A stretch of 6,348 bases of DNA, taken from positions 1 through 6,348 of the forward strand of contig JAITQV010000605.1 of assembly GCA_031288765.1 (NCBI GenBank). The letters run 5' to 3'. The translations under genes and the position numbers were made by a program. The notes below the pieces were generated by a model, which was not told where the DNA came from, searched no databases, and was given only the letters and a program-made list of their open reading frames with translations. Origin of the DNA: Planctomycetaceae bacterium (GTDB taxonomy: Bacteria > Planctomycetota > Planctomycetia > Pirellulales > Thermoguttaceae). This document shows, piece by piece, positions 1-6,348 of the stretch (the first letter of the stretch is position 1; each line of letters starts with the position of its first letter).

Positions 1-3000
1 TTATCGTTTTACAGCGCTGTTCGTGATATTTTCCCGCCGGAAACTTCCGGCGACGGCGTAACGTTTCGTGTTCTGGTCAATAATGAAAAAGTGTACGAGA
101 AACATAACGCCTCAACCGATTGGGTCGAAAACGAAATCGATTTGACTCAATTCGCCGGAAAAGAGATTATGTTACGTCTTGAAAGCGATCCGGGAGCAAA
201 ACGTAATACAAATTGTGATTCCTGTTTTTGGGGCGATGTTTTGCTTTTTGCCGGAGAAAAATCTGTTGTTCTGACACCGGAGGAAAAACAAAAATTGTTT
301 ACGGAAAATCTTGACGCTGTTAAATCCGGCAAAGCGGATTCAGATAATACGAAAGTTTTCAAACTGGACGGCGGATTGACCGGAGCCGTAACTTTTGGTT
401 ACAACGGTTTCGTTGACGGCGTTATTGGAGTTGGAAATGCGGAAAAACAGGTTCAGTTTGACGGTTTGCGGATTTCGTGTAAGGGACAACCGCTTGGTTT
501 TAATCCTACATCTATTAACGCCGGTTCGTGGATTTCAAAAAATGTACAGAATCCCGACAGTCCGCCAAAACCGCAAACAAAAAATGTACAAAAACAGCGG
601 AACGTGTTCGGAGAAAATCAATGGGCGCAGGACATCGAAATTAACGGTCAACGTGAAACATTGTTTTTTACGCTGGCTCAAAACGGTGCGGCGTTACAAT
701 TTTCGATTGATTCTTCGGCGGTTGATTTAATTGACCGGATTGAATTTGGTACGGTAACGCATCACGCAAACCGTGTTTATTATGGTCACGGTTATTGTAT
801 TGCCGAACCGAAATCATTCACCGCAAATGCAGGAGGGCATAATTTGTCAACATCGCATGTCGGCATGGATTTTGAGAACGGTATTTCTGTTTTACAGGCG
901 AGCAGTTTTCCGCCGGATTCGTTTGTTGTTGATCCTGAAAAGAAAAAATACACATTGAGTGTTCATCCTGCAACAACAATTACATTATTGCCCGGTTTGA
1001 ACGGGGCGTTGGATTGTGCAATCCGGTATCGTCCGATTTGTGAAAAAACTCCTTCGTCCGGTTTTAAAACGAAGGCGGGACGATTTGTGTTCGATATTTG
1101 GGGCGGACAGTACAAACAGCATACTGAAACGATTAAAAATGCGGTTCGGTATGGTTTGACCGATTCGTTGTTTATTGTGCATAATTGGCAGCGTTGGGGT
1201 TACGATAACCGGTTGCCGGATATTTTTCCGCCGAATCCGCGTTTGGGAACGCCGGAAGATATGCAGGAAACGCTGAAATTTTGCAATGAAAACGGAATTC
1301 AGTACGGTATTCATGATAATTACATTGATTTTTATCCCGATGCGGAGGAATATAGTTTCGATGTAACAACATTTCATGAAAACGGTCAGCCCCGAAAAGC
1401 ATGGAATAATTACGGTATTGAAGCACAGAGTTATCAATTCCGTCCCGATAAAATTCAGAAATTTCTGGAACGGAATCTCAATCTGTTGACGGCGAACCTT
1501 CCGGTGTCAACGTATTTTGTTGATGTTTTTACAGCAATTCCTCCGATGGATTTTTATGATCGGGACGGCAATTTCCACAGCCGCGCGGAAACACAAGCCG
1601 CGTGGCATAAAGCGTTTGACACAATCCGTGACCGGTTTTCAAAAGCGAACAAAAATTTTCCAAGCGCAACAACTTCCAGCGAAGCCGGAATGGATTCGCT
1701 TATTGGACATCTTGACGGAGCGGATTGTCAATTTATGTTCCTTTCACCGGAGTCGGGAGAATTCCGTATTCCTGTAACATGTCAAGAATGGTCGCGAGTT
1801 CCCTGGTTTGATGCCGTTCATCACAACACGTTTTCATTACACGGAGTTGGTTACAGTAATCGTTATGAATCTTTGCGCGGTCGGTTTTTGCACGGAATTG
1901 AGAGCGATGATTATATTTCGTCCGAAATATTAACCGGTCACGCCTTAATGGTTGATTGGGGCAGTGAAAAACGCGGAGCGGTACGAAAATACTGGCTTGC
2001 TCAGGATTTGATGCGTCATCTTGCCGATAAACACATTGTTAAAGTTGAATTTTCGGATAATAATATTCACCGGCAAAAAATTACATGGAATGACGGAACA
2101 ACAGTTTTGATTAATCTTGATGCTAATGATTGGGTTCTTACAAGTAGTATTTCTAATCTTGCTAATGTAACTGGTTTTGGGATTAAGTGTATTCTTCCTC
2201 AATTCGGTTTTTTTGCAACGAGTCGTGCAAGTGATTCAAGAGGATGTGGAGTGTTCAAAATAAAGAATCGTGTTGTTGAAATGTCGGAAAAAAGAACGGG
2301 CGATAAGAACATCGTTTATATCAATGCCCGGCAAAAAAACGCAACAAATATATTGCCTGTTACACCAACAATCAATTCGTTTCAATATCTTGGCGGGAAT
2401 CAATTTTCCGCCGATTTTGCGTGGAATGTTAAGGGCAAACTTGACAAAGACCTTTGTATTTTTGTTCACTGTACGGAAAAACGAATGAGTTGGCATCAAA
2501 AATTGAAGGAAGCGGTTTTAGGCGGCGGTTTTCCCCAAACGCCGGTTTCACAATGGAAAGATAAAATTGTTTCGGATTCCTTCACAATGAATATTCCCGA
2601 AGATCTTCCGGCTGGGCGATATTATCTTGTTGTTGGTTTATACGATTCAAAAGGCGATGGACGGCGTGCGAAATTGTTGGGATTCGATACCGGAAGCGAC
2701 CGTTACGCAATTGGCTGGCTAAAAGTCGAGCGGAAAAGTTCCGACAATAGTGTTTCAAATGTTTCACTGGAACCGCTTGAATGGGAAGACGAAAAGTTAT
2801 CCGAACGATTTTTACCGTTAACAGAACCGGTTGATTTCGGATTTGCCGAAACGAAAGGGGCTTTTCGCATTGAAATTGACCGCAAGGCAAAAAATGCAAC
2901 CGTAACACCGCTTCCCGACGAACCGGCAACAAAATTGTTTCTAAAAATGCCGATACTTGCTCAAAACGTTAAAGCATTTGTCCAAAGTGTAAAAGCGTTT

Positions 3001-3105
3001 GATGCAGACGGTAAGGAATTGCGTGATGTTCCATTCCGAAACGAAAACAAAGGTGTTGAGTTTACAACACAAGAAGGGGAATTTTCTTATCGGATTACAT
3101 GGTAA
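1..3105 (+). CDS. GH129/GH101-related multidomain glycoside hydrolase, 5' end cut by window
   Basis: The frame is open from base 1 to a TAA stop, giving 1034 residues without a start. The GTG at 91 lies inside a domain and is not the start. Residues 1-85 look like a beta-sandwich carbohydrate-binding module of NPCBM type (FRVLVNNEKVYEKH, then DLTQFAGKEIMLRLESDPG). A beta-rich domain follows to about 345. Residues 355-650 fit a TIM barrel related to GH101/GH129 (FDIWGGQY, NWQRWGYDNRLPDIFPPNP, YGIHDNYIDFYPD). By analogy with those families, D508 in TYFVDVF is the candidate nucleophile and E561 in TTSSEAGMDS the candidate acid/base. A small beta domain ending in LPQFGFFATS and a C-terminal sandwich (FVHC, then LPAGRYYLVVGLYD, near 815-910) follow; the last 120 residues are unassigned. 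Known GH101/GH129 enzymes cleave alpha-GalNAc, but the substrate here is unproven. Export is likely but the N-terminus is missing. Family call fairly sure, activity not. Confidence 0.8.
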   Translation, partial: LSFYSAVRDIFPPETSGDGVTFRVLVNNEKVYEKHNASTDWVENEIDLTQFAGKEIMLRLESDPGAKRNTNCDSCFWGDVLLFAGEKSVVLTPEEKQKLFTENLDAVKSGKADSDNTKVFKLDGGLTGAVTFGYNGFVDGVIGVGNAEKQVQFDGLRISCKGQPLGFNPTSINAGSWISKNVQNPDSPPKPQTKNVQKQRNVFGENQWAQDIEINGQRETLFFTLAQNGAALQFSIDSSAVDLIDRIEFGTVTHHANRVYYGHGYCIAEPKSFTANAGGHNLSTSHVGMDFENGISVLQASSFPPDSFVVDPEKKKYTLSVHPATTITLLPGLNGALDCAIRYRPICEKTPSSGFKTKAGRFVFDIWGGQYKQHTETIKNAVRYGLTDSLFIVHNWQRWGYDNRLPDIFPPNPRLGTPEDMQETLKFCNENGIQYGIHDNYIDFYPDAEEYSFDVTTFHENGQPRKAWNNYGIEAQSYQFRPDKIQKFLERNLNLLTANLPVSTYFVDVFTAIPPMDFYDRDGNFHSRAETQAAWHKAFDTIRDRFSKANKNFPSATTSSEAGMDSLIGHLDGADCQFMFLSPESGEFRIPVTCQEWSRVPWFDAVHHNTFSLHGVGYSNRYESLRGRFLHGIESDDYISSEILTGHALMVDWGSEKRGAVRKYWLAQDLMRHLADKHIVKVEFSDNNIHRQKITWNDGTTVLINLDANDWVLTSSISNLANVTGFGIKCILPQFGFFATSRASDSRGCGVFKIKNRVVEMSEKRTGDKNIVYINARQKNATNILPVTPTINSFQYLGGNQFSADFAWNVKGKLDKDLCIFVHCTEKRMSWHQKLKEAVLGGGFPQTPVSQWKDKIVSDSFTMNIPEDLPAGRYYLVVGLYDSKGDGRRAKLLGFDTGSDRYAIGWLKVERKSSDNSVSNVSLEPLEWEDEKLSERFLPLTEPVDFGFAETKGAFRIEIDRKAKNATVTPLPDEPATKLFLKMPILAQNVKAFVQSVKAFDADGKELRDVPFRNENKGVEFTTQEGEFSYRITW

Positions 3106-3160
3106 TTTAGGTTCCGCAAATTAAAATTAACAATTATTATTCATTGATATTTTGGTATCC

Positions 3161-3188
3161 TTGCAAAAAAAATGAAAGGATATAAAAT
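3161..3188 (+). promoter_or_regulatory. possible sigma70-like promoter for the nitroreductase-like gene
   Basis: TTGCAA at 3161-3166 and TAAAAT at 3183-3188 are separated by 16 bases, in the AT-rich gap after the hydrolase stop. They match 4/6 and 5/6 of the sigma70 consensus. If used, the transcript would start near 3195 and carry a leader of about 115 bases containing the hairpin at 3251-3282. The elements overlap a small inverted repeat (TATCCTT at 3156-3162, AAGGATA at 3176-3182) that could be an operator or a weak hairpin. AT-rich sequence gives such matches by chance. Confidence 0.25.
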
Positions 3189-3210
3189 AGTCGCTCAATA
3201 TGTTAACGGT

Positions 3211-3218
3211 TACGTTTG
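3211..3218 (+). promoter_or_regulatory. possible Bacteroidota-type -7 element TACGTTTG
   Basis: TACGTTTG fits the TAnnTTTG -7 consensus of Bacteroidota primary sigma factor promoters. It would start transcription near 3225, upstream of the hairpin and the nitroreductase start. No convincing TTG -33 element is found about 19-21 bases upstream, and the phylum is not established, so this is only an alternative to the sigma70-like pair at 3161-3188. Confidence 0.15.
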
Positions 3219-3250
3219 ACAGTAATACAATCGGAGAATCCGGCGGAGGA

Positions 3251-3282
3251 ACCGGAAAAGATGTTTTTATCTCCGGTTTTTT
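3251..3282 (+). terminator. hairpin plus T-run in the leader of the nitroreductase-like gene (terminator or attenuator)
   Basis: ACCGGA (3251-3256) pairs perfectly with TCCGGT (3272-3277). GAT (3260-3262) pairs with ATC (3269-3271) after an AAA bulge, leaving a six-base loop. The stem runs straight into a T-run ending at 3282, the form of an intrinsic terminator. It ends 26 bases before the ATG at 3309, leaving little room for a separate downstream promoter. It is therefore either the end of the hydrolase transcript with read-through, or an attenuator in the leader. A competing 5-bp stem (TCCGG 3239-3243 with CCGGA 3252-3256) would use up the left arm. Confidence 0.45.
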
Positions 3283-3308
3283 GATTCACTTTTGACACAG
3301 ACAAACCT

Positions 3309-3908
3309 ATGCGAACATTTTTAACGTTAACCATTTTTTTCAGTTTATCTTTAACTATTATGGCACAAGACATTGCACTTCCGGCTCCGCAACGTTCCGG
3401 CGGTAAACCGCTTTTCGACGCAATCAACGAGCGGCAGTCGATTAAAGACCCTGCCGGCACGCCGATTGATTTACAAACACTTTCCAATTTACTTTGGGCG
3501 GCTTACGGTTTCAATCGTGAAGACCGCCGAGTTGTTCCCAGTGCCTTGAACAAACAGGAACTTTCCGTGTATGTTGTACTCAAAGAGGGCGTTTATTTGT
3601 ATGACGCCAAAGCCAACAAATTATTCGAGAAAGTCAAGGGCGATCACCGGACGGTTGCCGGAAAACAGGATTATGTTTTTGTTGCGCCGGTCAATTTTTT
3701 GTATGTTGTGGACAAGTCGAAAGAAACCGGAACCGGAGCCTATATTTCCTGTGGTTGTGCCGTGCAGGATGTTTATCTTGTTTCGGCATCGAAAGGGCTT
3801 ACCTGTGCTGTACGGACAAGTGTTGACAAAGACGCCGTGAGTAAATTACTAAAACTCGACGCCCAACACGAAGTAATCGCCGGTCAAACAATCGGTAACA
3901 AAAAATAG
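3309..3908 (+). CDS. exported nitroreductase / SagB-ThcOx-like flavoprotein
   Basis: This 199-residue protein matches the short, signal-peptide-bearing branch of the nitroreductase superfamily, whose members bind FMN and are often annotated as SagB/ThcOx or nitroreductase family proteins. Residues 1-19 are a signal peptide (MR, a hydrophobic stretch, probable cut after IMA), so it should act outside the cytoplasm. Family signatures in order are LPAPQRSGGKPLFDAINERQS (22-44, two overlapping parts: LPAPQRSGGKP and LFDAINERQS), LSNLLWAAYGFNRED (58-72), PSALNKQELSVYVV (77-90), GVYLYDA (94-100), and AVQDVYLVSASKGL with CAVRTS (151-171). R42 and S44 sit where FMN-phosphate contacts usually lie; the usual last Arg of RxSxR is Lys46. 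Odd: an SCGC pair (C148, C150) next to the AVQDVYL helix. The ATG at 3309 is chosen because it alone gives the full signal peptide; no clear ribosome binding site precedes it. The reaction and substrate are unknown. It follows the hydrolase by 203 bases on the same strand, with a hairpin between. Confidence 0.85.
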   Translation: MRTFLTLTIFFSLSLTIMAQDIALPAPQRSGGKPLFDAINERQSIKDPAGTPIDLQTLSNLLWAAYGFNREDRRVVPSALNKQELSVYVVLKEGVYLYDAKANKLFEKVKGDHRTVAGKQDYVFVAPVNFLYVVDKSKETGTGAYISCGCAVQDVYLVSASKGLTCAVRTSVDKDAVSKLLKLDAQHEVIAGQTIGNKK

Positions 3909-3949
3909 ACCCCCAATAGACACTTTCCTAACCTGCTCAAACACCGAAA

Positions 3950-3984
3950 ACAGTCACAAAAACGCATTATATTTTTGTGACTGT
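3950..3984. terminator. perfect 13-bp inverted repeat between convergent genes, probable bidirectional terminator
   Basis: ACAGTCACAAAAA (3950-3962) and TTTTTGTGACTGT (3972-3984) are exact reverse complements around a nine-base loop. The repeat starts 42 bases after the nitroreductase stop and lies 66 bases past the rhamnosidase stop on the other strand, the usual place for a shared terminator. The T-tract is in the loop side of the stem rather than after it, so it is not a textbook intrinsic terminator; it could instead protect transcript 3' ends or bind a protein. Confidence 0.5.
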
Positions 3985-4020
3985 CTAAATTGTGTACGTG
4001 ACGCAAGCGGAATTCTTAAA

Positions 4021-4048
4021 CAGCAATAATTTCGCTGAAATATTGTTG
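4021..4048 (-). terminator. imperfect hairpin just after the rhamnosidase stop
   Basis: Read on the - strand, CAACAATATTTC and GAAATTATTGCTG fold around a three-base loop (AGC), with one bulged base and one G-T pair. The stem begins two bases beyond the TAA stop and is followed by only a short TTT. The position favours a 3'-end hairpin for the rhamnosidase transcript, but the stem is AT-rich and weak. Confidence 0.3.
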
Positions 4049-4049
4049 G

Positions 4050-6348
4050 TTATTTCAAGGGACGTTCAAATTGATAAAACCCTGACGTAAGATGTTTAAC
4101 TTCGCCGTCCGCAAGATCAACAACAGCTTCCGTTCCAACCGGTATTGCGATTTTGAAAATCACATTGCCGTTCTCTTTGTGCCAACCGCTTTCGATCAAA
4201 CCATACGGAGTTTCAAGAGTTGCTTTGGCAAAAGTCAACCGTTTCACAACTTGCGGACGAACCGAAAATTGACGATAACCGGCATTGCCTGCAAGCGGTT
4301 CAATTCCCGCAAGACACTTGAAAAACCAACCGGATATACCCGTGTATGAGGTGTGAATATGTGTTCGATTGGCTCGTGATGCCAGATTAATTTCCCACGC
4401 TTCCGGCAAAGCCGTTTCACCCTGACTGACAAAATAACCGTAACCCGGATACGTTGTCTTGGCAAGAATTGTTGCAATAATTTCCTGAAAGCGCGGATAA
4501 GCAAAAAGAGTTTTGAAATACGGATAACGCCCAAAACTTCCGACATCGAAAAACGAATTTTCCCCGCTCATTGTTTTTTCCAAATGATCGAGCATTGCCG
4601 TCCGCAAATTTTCAGGGACAACTCCGGTATAAAGCGGTGCGGCAGTCCGTAACTGATCACCGTTGACATAAACACCGGTTTGGGTGTTGTAATATTTTTC
4701 GTGCGTTTTTTTACGAATCACCGCCAGACGTTCACGATAAACGGATGTTTCCTGATCGCGCCCCAATTCTTCGGCAATTTTAATCCATTGTTCAAGCGTT
4801 ACCGCATAAATACAATTATTGTAAAATATCGCAAGTACATTATCGCCCATCTCCAATCGTCCGCCGGGCAATAACCAGTCGCCAAGAAAATGACCGGGAT
4901 TTTGGGAATACTGTGTTAATTGTCCGTCAACAACATAATTGTTCAAAAACTCAAGCCATCGTTTTCCCGGTTCGTAAACGGTTTCTAAAACTTTTTTATC
5001 GCCGTGAGCGAGATAGTGTTCCCAAGCGATTGTTGTCATTGCCGCACCGCAGAGCGGACTGCCGTAATCGTCACAAATTTGCGGGGCAACAACACAAAAC
5101 CGACCATTAGGAAATTGGACATCTTCCCAATCACGGATGTTTTTCACATAATACGCCGCCGAATCAAAACAGGGCAAACCAAGTCCCCACATCGTTTGAA
5201 ACGTTCCTTCCGCAGCATAACCGAGCCGTTCCCGATGCGGACAATCAACCGTAACACCTTCCGGCATACACATTTCATACGAAAAACGGTCAATCTCATA
5301 AATTTGATTCCAAAGCGGTTCGGAACACTCAAACGAACCAGTACGTTTTCCCGCACTCGTAATAACGTAACCGATTACGTCGGTAAGTTTCGGCGGTTGT
5401 TTCAACCCAATCAAATGAACATAGCGTCCGCCGAAATAATTGAACCGGTTACGGAATTTTTCGCCGTCTTCGCCGCGGGCAATATAACGTTGTTTCTGAC
5501 TAAATTCGCAAATCACAAACGAACCGACTTTTTCGCCTTGTACTCCGTCGGCATCCTTGCTATTGTTACTGATTTTAATATCAACAATATCGCCCGCCGC
5601 AAGACCATTAAATGTTGCATCAATGTGTCCGACAAATTGTTCCCCCATATCAAACCGCCAGATTGTATTGCCGTTTTCTGTTTTAATAGGAACAATTTCT
5701 GTTGCCGAAACCGTTTTGATAACCCGCGACGGTTCCATCATTTGCGCGGAAAGAATCGGTTCCGTCTCGTTTTTTAACGGCGAAATTTTCGCGGCATTTA
5801 CCCATGTGTCCTCATTAAATGCAACGGTATTCCAGTCGGAACAATAAATACGCCCATCAATTTCCTCACCGCCAAATTCATTGTATCGGAAATTGCCGCC
5901 GTAATAACGGCTGTAACTTTCGGCGCATTTCCATGACGTATCACTCTGTAATGAAAAAATCTTACCGTCTTCCGTTGTTCCGTTAAGTTGCAACAAAAAT
6001 GCCTGATTAACATTTTTTGCGAAACCATAATGCCGTGTCCAACCGGCATCATACCAAAGAGCGATAACATTTTCCCCTTTTTTGAGCAAAGGGGCAACAT
6101 CATAAGTTACGTAAAGAACACGTTTATCGATTCGCGATATTACAGGGGCAAGTACACGCTCATCCGCTTTTTGACCGTTGACATACAACTCGTGATATCC
6201 GATTGATGCAACAAATATAAATGCCGAAACGGTTTCCGTATCAAGTGTTAGTTTTTTACGAAACCAGATTTGTTTATCCGGCGTGGTTTTCGGATGTTGA
6301 ATCCACTCACCTTTCCAATCCGGGCGTTCAAGTAGTCCTGCGGAAAAT
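4050..6348 (-). CDS. alpha-L-rhamnosidase, GH78 family, 5' end cut by window
   Basis: The frame is open from the right edge to a TAA stop at 4052-4050, giving 765 residues. The TTG at 6188 is internal: upstream codons continue the family fold (LLERPDWKGEWIQHP, then ASIGYHELYVNGQ). The enzyme hydrolyses terminal alpha-L-rhamnose from glycans or glycosides. Residues 1-190 are the N-terminal beta domains; about 205-330 the Bac_rhamnosid sandwich (FDMGEQFVGHID, FNYFGGRYVHLIGL); 336-678 the (alpha/alpha)6 barrel; the last 75 a C-terminal beta domain (RQFSVRPQ onward). The active-site segment is DCPHRERLGYAAEG (368-381): D368, R372 and E373 align with the conserved Asp, Arg and general-acid Glu. 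The usual GWTGD is GYAAE, so the last Asp is Glu380. GDW (489-491) is kept, and E649 or E652 in ALPEAWE is the candidate base. Signal peptide and true start lie outside the window. It converges on the nitroreductase-like gene. Family assignment is secure; the exact glycan target is not. Confidence 0.93.
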   Translation of the reverse strand, partial: FSAGLLERPDWKGEWIQHPKTTPDKQIWFRKKLTLDTETVSAFIFVASIGYHELYVNGQKADERVLAPVISRIDKRVLYVTYDVAPLLKKGENVIALWYDAGWTRHYGFAKNVNQAFLLQLNGTTEDGKIFSLQSDTSWKCAESYSRYYGGNFRYNEFGGEEIDGRIYCSDWNTVAFNEDTWVNAAKISPLKNETEPILSAQMMEPSRVIKTVSATEIVPIKTENGNTIWRFDMGEQFVGHIDATFNGLAAGDIVDIKISNNSKDADGVQGEKVGSFVICEFSQKQRYIARGEDGEKFRNRFNYFGGRYVHLIGLKQPPKLTDVIGYVITSAGKRTGSFECSEPLWNQIYEIDRFSYEMCMPEGVTVDCPHRERLGYAAEGTFQTMWGLGLPCFDSAAYYVKNIRDWEDVQFPNGRFCVVAPQICDDYGSPLCGAAMTTIAWEHYLAHGDKKVLETVYEPGKRWLEFLNNYVVDGQLTQYSQNPGHFLGDWLLPGGRLEMGDNVLAIFYNNCIYAVTLEQWIKIAEELGRDQETSVYRERLAVIRKKTHEKYYNTQTGVYVNGDQLRTAAPLYTGVVPENLRTAMLDHLEKTMSGENSFFDVGSFGRYPYFKTLFAYPRFQEIIATILAKTTYPGYGYFVSQGETALPEAWEINLASRANRTHIHTSYTGISGWFFKCLAGIEPLAGNAGYRQFSVRPQVVKRLTFAKATLETPYGLIESGWHKENGNVIFKIAIPVGTEAVVDLADGEVKHLTSGFYQFERPLK

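Noticed and set aside
91..93. GTG as the start of the large hydrolase
   Set aside because: The same frame is open to base 1 and the 30 residues before it continue the binding-module fold, so the gene starts outside the window.
985..1437. A 150-codon open frame on the - strand
   Set aside because: It is antisense to the barrel domain of the hydrolase, starts without a plausible ribosome binding site and has the Ile/Arg/Phe-rich make-up of a shadow frame.
3172..3219. A 15-codon ORF (MKGYKIVAQYVNGYV)
   Set aside because: Too short to judge, with no ribosome binding site at a usual distance and overlapping the 31-codon ORF in another frame; chance is the simplest reading.
3216..3221. TTGACA as a -35 box (also at 3292-3297)
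   Set aside because: No -10-like hexamer lies 16-18 bases downstream of either copy; for the second that position is already inside the nitroreductase gene.
3203..3487. A 94-codon open frame on the - strand across the nitroreductase start
   Set aside because: It overlaps the signal-peptide and N-terminal coding region of a clear family member and has no recognisable features of its own.
5004..5777. A 257-codon open frame on the + strand
   Set aside because: It lies wholly antisense to the GH78 gene, is rich in Arg, Asn, Phe and Thr with no recognisable motif, and the opposite frame carries clear family motifs over the same bases.
6186..6188. TTG as the start of the rhamnosidase
   Set aside because: It is a Leu inside the conserved HELYVNG segment, and 53 more family-like residues precede it to the window edge.

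Overview
The window holds three protein-coding genes: two on the + strand, then one on the - strand facing them. Two of the three are carbohydrate-active enzymes, and both of these are cut by the window edges. From position 1 to 3105 runs the 3' part of a large multidomain glycoside hydrolase of the GH129/GH101-related type. From 3309 to 3908 is a small exported protein of the nitroreductase / SagB-ThcOx-like flavoprotein family. From 6348 back to 4050 runs most of an alpha-L-rhamnosidase (GH78), whose start lies beyond the right edge.

Between the first two genes is a 203-base gap. It holds a hairpin with a T-run ending only 26 bases before the next start codon, a competing smaller hairpin, possible promoter elements and two or three mini-ORFs. 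This could be a leader or attenuator region. The 141-base gap between the convergent genes has a perfect 13-bp inverted repeat and a second, imperfect hairpin right behind the rhamnosidase stop. These fit a transcription end point shared by both strands.

The organism cannot be named from the sequence. The DNA is moderately AT-rich and the coding is dense. The nitroreductase start has no clear Shine-Dalgarno sequence. Large multidomain hydrolases of the GH101-related and GH78 types together suggest a glycan-degrading bacterium of the Planctomycetota-Verrucomicrobiota-Lentisphaerota group or the Bacteroidota. This is inference from gene families, not from a marker gene.

The genes could act in degrading a complex glycan: the GH129-like enzyme on alpha-linked (possibly N-acetylgalactosamine) residues and GH78 on terminal alpha-L-rhamnose. 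No transporter, SusC/D pair, sulfatase or regulator is visible, so a dedicated utilisation locus is not shown. The nitroreductase-like gene has no obvious part in glycan breakdown. I found no RNA gene, mobile element, CRISPR array or recognisable defence system.
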